A stretch of DNA of 64,000 nucleotides, from NCBI GenBank assembly GCA_013399695.1, contig VXAU01002497.1, forward strand, positions 557,501-621,500, written 5' to 3'. Origin of the DNA: Formicarius rufipectus (lineage: Eukaryota; Chordata; Aves; Passeriformes; Formicariidae). The position numbers were made by a program, and so were the translations under genes. This document shows, piece after piece, positions 36,616 to 49,794 of the stretch (the first letter of the stretch is position 1; the number at the start of each line of letters is the position of its first letter). The notes below the pieces were generated by a model. That model saw nothing but the letters and a program-made list of their open reading frames with translations. It did not search any database and was not told the DNA's origin.

Positions 36616-37111
36616 TTAAATTAATATGGTACACAATTAATTGCTGCATGTAAACTGAATGATACCTTGGTACTTTTTTCATAACAATAAACTAAAAGCA
36701 GCCACTTAAATACTTCTAACCAAAATCTACCACAACTAATATTTGTTATGATAGTGGCAGTGAACTGCAGGTGGCATGTAGTTGAAAAAAAAGATATAGC
36801 AGGAGTAGGGGAAATGAACTCATCAAGACAAAGGCTGAAGAAAAAAATCACAGTGCAATGCTCTGTTTCTTGTTAAATATGATACTAAATGAGGTTATAA
36901 CAGAAAAGCAGTAGTATTAAATGACATTATTTTGGATGGATTCTCTTTTAAGAAATAAAGAACAGAGCTTAATTCCTGGAGGGTATGATGAGACTGTAGC
37001 GAGAGTACTGCACAGAACAGTCAGTTGTCTTGTTCTCCCCATGACCCCTAGCAAGAATATGACCATGCCAGGGCACCACAGCCCCTTTTCAGTTTCCATG
37101 TCTTTCTGCAG

Positions 37112-37135
37112 ATGGAAATTAGATTGGCTGGCAAG
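37112..37135 (+). other. Speculative 24-base micro-exon-like segment
   Basis: The sequence is preceded by a pyrimidine-rich stretch ending 'ttctgcag' and followed by 'gtatgt', giving good consensus 3' and 5' splice sites around 24 bases, a multiple of three (one frame reads MEIRLAGK). Splice-like pairs this close arise by chance in 64 kb, and no host gene was identified, so this is only a candidate. Confidence 0.12.
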
Positions 37136-40100
37136 GTATGTGTTAATTCATGCCTACAGGTTTTGAGACATGATACCATTGGATCTCCTAGATAAATGTG
37201 GCAGTTAGACAGACTTTCCTAGTCCTGTAGTTTAGGCGTAGACAGAGGGACTTGGTAGTTGCAATATTTGCTTTAGATTCTTAAGAGAATTCACAGCTGG
37301 AGCTACTAATTTTACAACTATAGAAAGAATCTGGGGCTTCACTTGGGCTCACAACATCCAGCTGCCTGCATGGGAGTCCTCTTCCTAATCCATAAGTAAT
37401 GACAGATTTTGTACATGCTGATAGGCATGCTAAATATCTCACATTCAGGGTAAAAGAAAGAATCAATGATGGAGCAAAAACATGTGGAGCAAAATAGCTG
37501 GAAAAATAAGCCAGAGTAAGAAACTTCTCATGGGAAGTAAGAGAGAATAATTTCTAATGAATGATAAAAGAAGATCAGTTTTATTTTGTTAAAATGTTTT
37601 CCTGTATGTGTATACGAAGAAGAAAAAAAAATAAAAAAGGAAAAAGAGAACATAATTTATGCCAAGAGGGGCAAAAAAGATTCCTTAAGTCACAGGCCTG
37701 TCAGGAAAAGTAGCCTTGGAAACTCTGTCATGGTTTTTCATATTCTTTGAGAAAGCAGGTTTTCATGTCCTTTTTTTTTTTTTTAAATGCCAAAAAGTAA
37801 ATATCAGTAATAGCCCTTCTTTTCCTCTCCTCTCCAGGGTGATTCTCACAGAAAACAGCATAGCAGGATGCTGGTAGACTGGACAAAAGCAGACAAGAGT
37901 GAGTGAAGGAGAATATGATTTCAGACTATGCAGTCAGGATTTTGGTCCTCCTAGCACAAAATTCCTGTTAATCTCTAACAGATTTCTTTATTTGTCCATG
38001 TTGAATACACTTTATCATTTGTGATCCAAACAATGAAAATTTGACTCATCAGAGAACCAGTTTGATTTAGAATATTGCAGAAGTTAATGTTCCATTACAC
38101 AATAAACTATAACACAGTTATCTTGTTAGTATTTGCAATAAATGACAATTCATTACCCCATTATGAAGCATCTGGTCTCAAGTCAAGAACTTTATCATAG
38201 TGCAAATGTTAGGATATTCAGAGTATGTCACACACTGATATACCAAATGTCCTCAATTTTTATGCTGGTACAGTGAAATATTAATCATCTGGGTGTCAGA
38301 GACATACATGGTCTAAATTAAAATTTACTCAAATAATTTAGCCATAGTTTTGTAATAAACTTCATGAAAATGATAGAGTGAGCTTTGAGATATGTGATTA
38401 ATTAGTTGCAACTTGTCATCTAAGGCTAGGAGACTAAAAGAAGAATAGTTGGTGTTAGAAAAGACCAGGAAAAAAACTCAGGTGCTGGGTAATGTAGAAA
38501 TTTCTGGATTTGCCTAAGGTAGGAGCTAGACTGAACTGCATTCCAAAACAGAAACGATTCTGACTTTGGACAGAAAGAGATGAAATGTGGCAAAACCTTT
38601 CTTGTTTCTTTGGATATTGATGTCCCAAACCCGTAAGATTTTAAGTTTTGTTTGCTCTATAATTTTTTCTTGGTTTATGAGAAAAGTAAGAACAGTATGA
38701 ATGAAATGAGGCTATTTGCACAGGATTGAACAGAAGGTCATGTGGAGCTGGGGTAAGAAACAGATGGAGTTAGATACCAGGTGTTTGGAAAGAACAGAAA
38801 GGCAAATCCAAGCTTGAGGAGAATGACTGTAAATCAGTGACTGCTGGAGTACACCTTGCTGCTGGAATGATCTTGATATGGTTGGGTTAAATAAAGCTGC
38901 ACATAATAGATGGGCTAATGGTAATCAACATGAGGTTTTTAGGGAACTGATTTAATTCTGATGCTTTAAAGTAATATATTTCTGCAGTTTAAGAAAATAG
39001 CCTGCTGGATGTATAAGAACTTGGGTAGCAGGGTCTGATCAATCTTCATGTCTTACACCAGAAGAGCCATTTAATTTAAATTTAATCTAAGGTTTTCCTT
39101 TATTATTTGATTCAGCAAAGGATTGCTTTCTGTGTCACTGGAAAGAGAACTCAATGACATATTTTATGGTTTTATTTTTAAAGTTACCGAAAAGTTCTAG
39201 TTGTAAAATATATGCTTTGGGTAATTATAGATATCAAGAAGAAAAACTAATTTCTGTGGTGCTCTTCCCTCTATTTAATTACTGTCACACAACTCCAGTG
39301 GTGCTGTGAGCTCAATGTTGCTAACAGGTTATGGTGCTCTTAGAGTCCTAATCAGTAGATTCATTCTAAATAGAATTGATCTTCTGGCTTCATGGTTGTC
39401 TTACTAAGAGTAAACGATAATCAGCACTTGATCTGCTTTTGTTTTCTTGTCAAGAAAATCTTGCAGTCATTTTCTCTCTTGCTGATTCACAAAGAGGGCA
39501 ACAACCAGCTATGGCTATCAGATTTCATCATCATGTGCACAGTCAAAAATATACCAGTTCAGCCATAAGACTTTAAATGACGCCTATGACTAGGGAAAAA
39601 AAAAAAAAAGTAAAAAAAGAGATCCCATCTCTCAGTTCAGTCCATTGGCTTATCTGTGCAGAACGTCTCTGTAGAATTCCTGGGCAACACAGGGAATTTG
39701 TGACTAAATACACATGTGCACACAGGCACAGGCACTGAATTCTTCTCTTGTGGTTACAGCATAAACTTTGCAGCTTTTGTCACATGGGATTGAGTACCAT
39801 GGAGGATGATAAAGTGACATCACTCCTCGGGAAATTAGTTTGTCTTCATTCCTCATCTGAAAGTATTCAGCTTTTTCTATATTCTGGTAAACCCTGGAGG
39901 TGACTTTGCATGTAGGTCTGAGGATTCACTGGGCATCCTGGAAGTATTCATTATTTTATTTGTCATATATTTTTGTACTATTTTAAAGATCCAATTTACA
40001 TGTTGCACCTACTATAATTCTGGTTTAAATCCTGAATTCTAAACAATCATGCAGTGTTGGGACACAGCACGTTAAAAAAATGAAGCAAACCGAACAACAG

Positions 40101-40261
40101 AACAACAACAAATTACGGAGTTGCCCAGGTATAGAGCTACAAGAAGAAATACTCCCCCAAAAGAAGGATACATTGTCAGCCACCATTAATTGCAACTGGT
40201 TGTGAGGTTCTGATTTGACATAAAGGGAAAGAAATTTGTCCACCTAGAGCATAATTAAGTA

Positions 40262-40446
40262 TTGGTATGCATTGCCTACAGTGACTGTAGAATCTCTATC
40301 CTTGGAGGTTTTTACAGTCCAGCTGGACAAAGTCCTGAGCAACCTGCTCTATTCTGTATTTACTACTCCACATAAAGGAGTGGATATGAAGACTTCTTGA
40401 AGTCCCTTCCAAGTTGATTTATTCTATGATTTTGTGATTCTATGAG
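40262..40446 (+). mobile_element. CR1 LINE 3' end (sense)
   Basis: Typical CR1 3' tail: 'ctatccttggaggttttt', 'ccagctggacaaagtcctga', 'gcaacctgctctattctgt', then 'cttgaagtcccttccaag' and the terminal octamer-type repeat 'ttctatgattttgtgattct'. It is about 185 bases, 5'-truncated, with an intact 3' end. Confidence 0.92.
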
Positions 40447-43400
40447 AATTGGAGGAAATAAGCAATGGAAAGAAAGAGATAGCCATCTGAAGGTATGGAA
40501 AAAGTATTTTTAATAGCTTAAATCTAACTTTCCCCCCCATTTCTTTTCTCTTTTTATTTTTTCTTTTTCCTATCTCAAAATGGGAGTAAATATTTCAGTG
40601 GATTTTCTGTTACAGTAAAAATTGACTATTAGCTAGAATATCGTATGCAAGATTTCTTTTATATTATCAGAATGGCAGACTTGGTTTAGTCCTTTTAAAA
40701 GCACATGTCCACACTGCACACAATGTCATTTACTCAAGATGAAAAATAAAAATTAATAACATCCATCAAAAACAAAAGAAAAGAACAAGGGAAAGTGGCA
40801 ATAATACCAGGAAAAGGTTTGACCTTTGTTTATTTCACCTTTGCAGCTATAAGACTATAGCAGTTTTTTCAAAACAGTTTTCATGTAATAGAGTCACTTC
40901 TGCAGAAAATTTGGAATAACATTAAGGTAAATTTAGTTCAAAAAGGACTTTTTTTATCTGCTTTATAGGACAGGATCAGGTCCATAAATCATAGCAAGTC
41001 TGATCTGAAGGGAAAAAGATTTTCCAATGTCATACACATTCCTAACAGAATGAATTGCCTGAGGAAGGTATTTATGAAAACACTAACCAAAACTGTGAGC
41101 CAGGAGAAATCTGTTGAAATTGGGGTAATATATCAAAGTGACAGAAATAAGACAGTGGGGTTTCTTTTAATCAGCAAGTTCTGTGTAATTAAATGTGGTG
41201 TAACCACAGAGACTTTTATTGTAAAGAATATATAGATGTGTTTACATGCCTGCTATCATGCATCTTTGGTAAGAATGAAAAATAAAATTACAACAGAGGG
41301 AAAAGTATGGGGTTTTTATTCATTGGTAAAGCATAAAGCCAGGACTTTGTTCCATGTGTGTTGTTATGAACAGTCAATGCTCTTTAAACTAGGAGTTCTC
41401 TGGTTACTAAGCTGAACAAGGTAGAAAGGCAACACATCGTTTTGCTTACCAGGTCATGTAAGTCAAAAGCAGAGTTATAAGTACTTATGAAAGTTTCTTT
41501 GTATTTGATAATTATGTTGCCATTCACAGACAATGTTCAGTGTGAAAAAAAACAGAATTCATGGAATATTTCACAGTTTGTCTTGAAACTCAACAACGTA
41601 TATGAGGCAAAAGTAATTTCTGTCAAAGTGTTAAAAATGCCACAGTCAAAATCATTGCCATTAAAAGCTGAATAGTTCAGTCATGAGAGCAAAAAGTCTA
41701 TATGGCAGGGTGACAAGCACTACAGTTGGTGAGTGAAATAGAAAGCTGACTTGAAGTAAACATATATTTTGAGGATGTTTCAAATATAGCTTCTTGAATT
41801 AATTTTATGCAGAGCAGAAAGTTGATTTATGCCATGAATTCACATGGGATATTCAAGTGTTTCCATTTCTGATAAAACAAACAAAAACCAGCAAAAGCAT
41901 TTCTATATGCAATAGAAAGTTGACTTTCATGAGGTCCTAAGGTTATAAACCACCTTTCTGTATGCCTGACCTTGAAATGCCATCTGATTCCATGAATTTC
42001 CGAATATATCTCACTTTGCGTTCTGCTGTTCTTTCAAGGGTGGTCATTTAAACCTCTTCAAGATAACTTTTGTCAAAATTCAAAAGTCCTTGCTCAGTGT
42101 AAATTCCCAAGTCAACATGTAATTACTCTGAAGAAGAACTGCAAGATTTAACTCCTTATATTTTTGCTTACAGTGAAGATAGTTAACTTTCACAGGGTTG
42201 CTGAGTAACCTTCTCCTTTGCTCAGTTTTTCTCTTTGCAGCTATCTGTCTCAATTCCTTTTCCCTGGACTTGAATTATAATGACAAAAGGGAAGGGAGGT
42301 ATGAAACATTATCATACTGATTCACAGGTAGGAAAGCAAATGTTTTCGTGCCATCTCCCAAGGGCTGAAGAGTTTCACCTTTACTTATGTCTGTATGCTG
42401 AAGGGAAAATAATGATGAGAATGTGAGATAATATGAGAATTATCTCAGAAATATGAGCTAGAATTAGTCTGGGAAACTGTCACCAACATTCTCTCTTCAG
42501 ACAACTGTTTCAGAACACTGTTGTTTTAGGAATTCAGCAGTGATGGATGCCTTTGATTAACATCTAGGCTGGTGCTCTCTACATATACTTTTAAAACTAA
42601 CTGTAGACTTGCACTAAGATGCTTTCAGCCTCTGTCTCAAAGCAACCTATGTAGTTCCTAGCAAAGAACCATGAAGTTTATATCTCAGTGGATTAAAAAT
42701 GTCTTTGGGAACGCCCAAGAATGTAAAACTGTGTGTGTCCTCCTATTTGTCCCTTGAAATCTTTATAAGTGAACAAATCCACTAGTTGTTGTGTTCAATG
42801 CACAGATATAGTGCCCAGTCTCTTTGTGATACTATTCCCCAGGACTTTCATAGACTGCAGTTTTAGGACAGACTTTTTAGAAAGAAAAATCCTACTTTCT
42901 GGTTCAAAAAACTTTAATTTTCCAAGTATAACACACAGTATCTGCTCTCTCAAACACAGATATCTGAAGTAACTTAGTTAAGTCTCTACATCACCTGTGT
43001 GTATTTGAGGAATGACGAAATAAAAGTTTTACAGCCTTTATTTAAGAGAATTCTACTCTATCAGAAAATTCTATTGTCTGATTTGGTGCATGTTGTCCTT
43101 TACCCTGGACATATGAGAAAAATAATAAAATTTTCAGTCTTGGTTTAAAGACAATATGGTCATGTCTATTAAAAACCCTAGGAAAGTCGAGTTTTCAGTT
43201 GCATGTATCAGTGGGAGTTGAACATTTTAAGAATTATATTCTGTGCCACAGAAATGACTAGGGATTTTATATTATGTTTTGAGTCATCACTGTTTAATCA
43301 TCATAGCTTTTTATGCTTTCACCTGTGCACTTCCCACTGCGAGTTATTTATAGTTGTCAATGACTGAAGTTAGGTTGCTTTGTGACAGCTTTGTTTGTAC

Positions 43401-46400
43401 TCAGACCTTTTAGTATTTCTGTTGAACAGGTAGGTCTGTAGAATTTAATCCAAAAGCTGCATGCTAAGTGGAATTGTCTTAGACAAAAGGACATTAAGTT
43501 GAACTTAATTGTGTGCTGGATGCAATAGTTTGTGAAAATTTTCTACATCATCTTAAGGTTAAAATATAAGTGTGTTATTTATGGGTAATTGTCCACTTTT
43601 TTATGAACAGGCATAAAAGTTGTCTCACCAGAAATTGCAGTCTGTCTCTGCCTATCTTTGGAATGACTTTCTCTGCAAAGGCACACACATCAAAAAATCA
43701 CCATTTGATCAGAGAAGTCTACTCACAGGCTCAAGGGAATTGCCTACCCAACCTTGCTAAGATGAGTAAAAATCCAGAGCACTGCATTACATGTTCTGTG
43801 TTTAGCTCATAGTGGCAGGAACAGAAGTGAAATGGGGAAGTGCAAATAAAGTATTAAGAGAAAAACCAGTATGACGATTTATGGACATGATGTGTCAGCT
43901 GGCCTGAAAACACAGATTTCCTTGAATTATAATGGCAATAATATACACAACACATATTACAGTGGCTAGATTTGCAACACTTCAGTCTTTTCTTTAAATC
44001 TGCAGACTTTTTTTCTTAACTGAACTTTCTGTTTATCTTAGTATGTCTCCTAGTGGGATGTTTCTACTTGATTTAAATAATGTCATATCCAAATTCCTAA
44101 TTGTCCTTTGTATTTAACATCTTTTTTGATAGGAAAATTCTTGGCTCCAAGATATGTTTTTGTAGCATATCTGCAGGTGATGGTAATTATTTTAAACCCT
44201 AAATATGGGTAGAAGTATTTTAAAGCTATCAAACTCACAATGTCTTCATTGTTGTCTGCTGTTTATCATGGTACTAATATTATGTTGAGGCATCACACAA
44301 GAAGCTCTTAACTTTGGTTAAAAAACTAAAAGTATTATTCTAACTAGTCAACAAAACTTAAACTTCCTTTTTTTTTTAAAGAAATTTTATTTCACCCTCT
44401 GAAAGCCTAGTTGGCTTTCACTAAGAAACAAAACACACTGTAAAAAAGCCTTTAAAAGCTTGTTTTCATTAACTGTCACTTTGTGTGGAGTGAAACAGAG
44501 AAGAAGCAAAAATTATCAGTGGAAATTCAAACCTTTATTTTAAGTAAAATAATTAGCACATCACAATTCAGAACTTTGATAAAGTGGCATTCAAAAAAGT
44601 CCCTATGTTGTCTATTATAAACCCTATATGGTTTAATATCACCATAACTTGTGATACAAAGTTTTGGAGATCAGACTTTAGAAAGTTCTTGATAATACAT
44701 GACAGATTTTTATTTTAACCTTCCAAGAAGGGCTGAAACTAAAACTCAACAACAAATTGAAGAGGGAGAGATAGGGTATCAAATGTTCTGACAAAGCCCT
44801 CCCTTCCTAGTTCTCGTCCTTAATGAATTAAATTTGGGATTTATCTCTAATGTTTTTAATTAGCTCCAAAATTAATTTATAAAAACTTATTTTTAATTAA
44901 CATTTCAGCATAAATATTTTGGCCAGTCCTATTTGCAGACATGTACATGCACCTACTCTGTGACTGTAATATTTTCCTCTGTGATATTATTCTGCTTGAA
45001 ATTTTAGGATGCAGCTCACTATCTACAGCTATCTATCTGTTTTTGCGTATCAGAACCACCTTGCTTTGTTCTCCACTTGTGTAGCTTCTGACACAGAGAG
45101 CTGTGTCAGTATGGACAAGGTGGTTCAGGTACTTCAGTGTGGCAACAACAGTGTAATTGGTGACAGAGCTGCTTACCTTTTCTTTCAGAAAGCCATGCCT
45201 CTGCAAGGACAAATTCAAACTCCATTTTTCCATGGTTTTCACATCAACAACTATTCTCTAATTGGGCCATCGATACAAACCCCTTCCAGCCTGCCATTTG
45301 TCATTGTAAAATCAGGAAAAGAGAGTAGATTAATTGCACTGCCCACTCTTGACTTATGGCTTATTCAGTTCATTGCACCAGTAAGTAATTCACACAGAGT
45401 ACTTGCAGAGTAAAGCCACGTGTTTTATGAGACCGATTTCTGAGACAGATTTAAAAATTCCTTTTATCAGATTGCTTGGTTATGCTATTTTTGTCAGAAA
45501 ACAGCAAGGTCAACATACACTATTGTATTCAGGCATAAAACAATCTCAAAGTACAATCTAAGTACAAAAATGTGTCCATAGAGATTTTACATGCTTTACA
45601 TTAATATATATAAATACACATCTTTTATGAGATTGGCTGATATTAATTTTAGCTATAAGACAATGTAGGAATGGTTTATGAAAAACATCTTGGAGTTTTG
45701 AGGGTATTTGATTTTCATGTAATTATAGCAGTTTATCATGAATCATGTGAAAAGATTTGTTCTAGTGTAACCTTTATTACTTCCTTTTTTCTATCGTAAA
45801 AGAATGCATAGCAATTTCCTCTTTGTTATTGCCCTCTCTGATCTGACCTTCAAATGTCAGACTTCCTGCTTTTTGATCATGCATATAATATGCACCTTGA
45901 CTCACTTATGTGAAGCTATGTCAGACGAAGGTCCTTTCACAATTCCATATTTGAGTGAAGTAATCATATTATATCTATCATTAACACCAAGAGAGCAGAT
46001 CCTTTAGCCAAACTTAACATGTTTCTTACTGATGTAAAATAAAACTGACAGAAATACAAAAAATGCAGCTTAAAGCTCAAAATCAAATCTAATATATGCT
46101 CTTTTTCAGAAGCTAGTGGTTGAGCAAAATAAAATTGGATTGCTTAGAAGCTAAAATAATTGTCTTACAAGTACACGTCGGTCTTTAAGGTATATTGTAT
46201 TTCATGCTACAAGTGTTTTCAGAACTGGCTCAATGCCAGCGAAATATACTTAGTGCTATTAATTATTGCGTGTTAGTGTAAAAACCCAAAACATTTTCTT
46301 TGTTACATAATTATTTAACCCTATTGACTGCAAATTATTAAGCATCAGGTATCTTTAACTGGTTTCATTATCAGTTACATTTCTCTTTACCAGTTGAAAA

Positions 46401-47191
46401 CTTTATATAACCCAGTAAGAAATGGCCATTAGTTACCAGGGTAGCTGAGCACAATGTTGTTTCCAATTTTGAAAACTGGAAGAAGTTAAAGATAGGTGGC
46501 TAATAAAGGAAGTTGATGGATAAAATCAAAATTTTTTTGAGGGATTGAGTATTTTGAGGCACAATGAACTCTATGTAGAACTCTCCAAATAAGAAAAAAA
46601 AAAAAAAGCAGAGCTTAGAAGCCCTCCTTTTCTCCATCCATTTATCTGTCTAGATCAGAAATTCCATGCTTCACTGAATCCAAAGGAGTTACATACATGC
46701 AACATGGCTGTGAATGAAACTCAGGTCACAGAAGATTTAAATTTGTTAGAATTTGATTTATTGCTTCCCTTAAAATTTCTTTACAAGTGAAATTTGTTCC
46801 ATGAAATCTTGGAAGTTCTTATTCTTGAAATCTTTCATCAGCATAGAGCATCAAATTCAAAACCTTTAACAAGAAAGCATTCCCAAGGGTCAAAAAATTC
46901 CTGAAGTTACATGATCAGAGTTGAATTTTCTCCTTATTGGCAGAAAACAAAAGAAATAAAACTTTTCAAGCACCAGTTGCTAGGAAGATTGTCCACTTGC
47001 TTTCTAGATAGAGCAATTGTACTTACTCTACTCTCTGCATTTTTACACAGTGTCTAAATTTAGAGGAAATTAAGGAAATTGTTGGACTAGAAACCAAAGG
47101 AGGAGACAAACCTCCTTTAAATTCAAAACAAAATTTTAATTAAAGTATGATAATAGAAAGGATAACAGTTCTTAACTAATATATATATATA
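40447..47191. other. AT-rich unique non-coding DNA
   Basis: No gene recognised. A 134-codon plus-strand frame at 45009-45413 follows a 'tgcttgaaattttag' acceptor-like sequence but has no recognisable domain, and the interval is probably not coding. An (AT)n run at about 47178-47191 leads into the assembly gap. Confidence 0.45.
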
Positions 47192-47585
47192 NNNNNNNNN
47201 NNNNNNNNNNNNNNNNNNNNNNNNNNNNNNNNNNNNNNNNNNNNNNNNNNNNNNNNNNNNNNNNNNNNNNNNNNNNNNNNNNNNNNNNNNNNNNNNNNNN
47301 NNNNNNNNNNNNNNNNNNNNNNNNNNNNNNNNNNNNNNNNNNNNNNNNNNNNNNNNNNNNNNNNNNNNNNNNNNNNNNNNNNNNNNNNNNNNNNNNNNNN
47401 NNNNNNNNNNNNNNNNNNNNNNNNNNNNNNNNNNNNNNNNNNNNNNNNNNNNNNNNNNNNNNNNNNNNNNNNNNNNNNNNNNNNNNNNNNNNNNNNNNNN
47501 NNNNNNNNNNNNNNNNNNNNNNNNNNNNNNNNNNNNNNNNNNNNNNNNNNNNNNNNNNNNNNNNNNNNNNNNNNNNNNNNNNNNN
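47192..47585. other. Assembly gap (394 N)
   Basis: The left border is an (AT)n microsatellite and the right border is the start of a GC-rich, CT-rich block. A sequencing or assembly drop-out at this junction is likely. The missing content and length are unknown. A 180-codon minus-strand frame reported through it is an artefact. Confidence 0.98.
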
Positions 47586-48045
47586 TTGGCTGGAGGAGGG
47601 AGGATATGCTGAACTGGGCTGCCGTGGATGGACAGGGCTCCCGCCTCCGTGTTCAGCAGCTGTCGGCTCTCTCAGGAAAAACCTGCTGGAAAAGCCCCAG
47701 GTAGCAAATCTCACTCTCTCTGTCTCTCTCTCTGAAGCACTGGGAACTCCGAAATACAGGGATTGGAAACGGGAGAAAAGGGAAGGAGACCAAACTCACA
47801 GGGCAGAGGTTCTCCGAGCAGAAATTTCTCCCTCTCCCCACAGCAGTCCTCCTCCCCCACAAGTCAAAAATAAAAAGAATGCCCCCTTGTCTTACCACAC
47901 CCAGCCCAGTGATTACAGTTGCTAGGTAATACCTTCACTCATCATCTGCCCCTTTGTTAGTTAGCAGTAGAGAACAATAAGGGCCATTAACTCCTTGTTC
48001 AGTGGTAGGGGAAAGAAAAATTCCATGAGATTCTAAAATTATAAC
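47586..48045 (-). mobile_element. GC-rich block, possibly a truncated LTR (unconfirmed)
   Basis: A clear compositional jump from AT-rich surroundings. It contains a (CT)n stretch at 47711-47733, G/C-rich text such as 'cagggctcccgcctccgtg', and an abrupt return to AT-rich DNA. Read on the minus strand it resembles an LTR U3-to-U5 in composition, with a possible TG start at its right end near 48045. However, no poly(A) signal, matching end or duplication could be checked, because the left end is in the gap. It may equally be a CpG-rich regulatory segment or another repeat. Confidence 0.25.
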
Positions 48046-49301
48046 ACACGGATTTGTCTCAAATTAAAGTTCTTCAACACTACCAAGCTTTGCATGCTGT
48101 AAATACCAAACAAATGGAATTACTAAATAACCAGATTTCTTTTTCTTTTAAATTTTTATAAGCTAAGAGTTATAATGAGATCTGGAGTCCCAAAAAACGG
48201 GACTACAGGGTGGGATAGAAATACCAGTCCCTGAATGATTCCAGGTCATTTCCATAAGAAAAGGAATCTGAGCTGGTCACCACAAGATGAAATTATTATC
48301 TTTAACTTCCAATGAGACCAGGATACCCAGGCTATTGTGGTGTGCTTCAGGGAATCTCATACTGATGATGCCAGGAAGCCAAGGACTGAGGAACCTCCCA
48401 AAATGCCAACTCAGTACTCAGTGGTTTTATGTAACTAGCTAGTGCCAGATAGGATTTCACAAGAATATCCCAGGAGTAAAGCCAGATGATAAAAAGCAAA
48501 TGGCTGCGGAGGTGTCATTGTCTTTTCCACCCTGCTTTCTCACAGAATTTGTTGTTGTTACTGCTCTTTTTACTTGGAACATTTTTATAACCAGAAAATG
48601 TTAGTAGAGTTGATTCTTTCTATCTCTTCACCTTTTAAATTGAAACCTTTTTAAAGGGAAGAGATAAAAACAACTACTTGTTAAGCTATTTTATTTTGAA
48701 GGTATTGTATGCAATTTTTCACCACTGCAGTTTTTGTTCTTGATGTTGTTAAACATTTTACATTTATATCCCTTCAACTAATTATATGCTTGGATTAATG
48801 GTTTTCATTAGAAATTATTGTTAAGTTTTTGTGAATGGTAACTGATCCCTTTTTCTCTCAGGAAGGAAACTGATTAATTTTATCTGAAACTTTTACAATC
48901 TCCCCTCAAACACATGTGGGTGACTGTATCATAAACAGATATGCCATTACTCAGTTTGAAGAAAATTTGTGCTTGGGAAGCACTGTGATACCCCAGTGGT
49001 TTAAGATTTCCCAGAAATAATAAGCTTGTAGGCAAGAAAGGATATGTAATTAGTGCTTTTGTTAGAAAGCTTTCTGGTAACCTTAAGCTAAATGTAGGAG
49101 ATGTAGAGTCTAAATGTATGTCCTTGAACTGCAGTGAAGAACTAGACTGTTAAAGGGTTTATCCTTTCAAAGTATCATGGCCAGGACATTTATTTCACCT
49201 AAAGATTAAGAACTGAATGTTTGCTTTAAAAGATAGTGACTTATCTCTCAAAATTTTCAAAATAATCTGTTGTAAGAATGGGATTTAGGAAATTTTTCTT
49301 T
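48046..49301. other. AT-rich unique non-coding DNA
   Basis: No coding region, RNA gene or repeat recognised between the GC-rich block and the LTR at 49302. Confidence 0.5.
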
Positions 49302-49794
49302 TGTCCTGGTTCCAACCAGGACAGGGTTAATTTTTGCAGTAGCAAGGATTGTGCGTGGCTAGGACCCAATTGGAAGGTTATTCTATACCCCCTCACATCA
49401 TTGCCAGTGGCTGGGGAAGGAACTGTCTTCTAGGGAGAAGGAATTCCTTCCTGATGAAAAAATGTGGGGAGGGAGCTGTGGGTTACTGCAGGCTGAGGTC
49501 ACATCACATCGAGTTGGGCTCAGTGAGCATTTTGCATTAAATCACTCTCTCTTTCCTACATTTTTGTTGTTGATGCTGTTGCTGCTACTGTTCATCTTCT
49601 TATCTCATTGATGTTATCAGTACATTTTTCCGATCTCGACCTGTGATCTTGGCCTTTTGCGACTCCAGTTCTCCTCTCTGGCACCTGTGGGGAGACAGTG
49701 GAAGAGAGAGAGGGGGAGCAGGTGAGTGGCAGTGTAGTTTAGAGAGTCTCGGAGGGAAGACTAAATTGGGGAGTGCCATTCCTAAACCACAACA
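49302..49794 (+). mobile_element. Solo LTR, ERVL-like (sense strand)
   Basis: Starts 'tgtcctggttccaaccagg' and continues 'acagggttaatttttgcagt', the start of a common avian ERVL LTR group. It has 'gaccca...ttattctatacc' and 'cacatcattgccag' in U3, an ATTAAA signal at about 49537-49542, and ends '...cctaaaccacaaca', giving TG...CA termini over 493 bp. The first 22 bases contain a 9-bp inverted repeat ('gtcctggtt'/'aaccaggac'). Flanking 5-mers do not match, so the duplication has decayed or the ends are off by a few bases. No viral interior adjoins it. Confidence 0.8.

Larger units (their letters stand above)
35399..40261. other. AT-rich unique non-coding DNA
   Basis: No gene or mobile element recognised. 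Features of note are a T/G-rich (GTTTT)n tract at 36571-36615, an (AT)-rich run near 36240-36263, a poly(T) run near 37771-37784 and a splice-site-bounded 24-base segment at 37112-37135. Confidence 0.5.

Noticed and set aside
45009..45413. 134-codon frame after an acceptor-like sequence
   Set aside because: No domain or family recognised, no convincing donor site, and only a single weak splice signal.
47172..47714. 180-codon minus-strand frame
   Set aside because: Most residues are gap characters, so the open frame is not real evidence.
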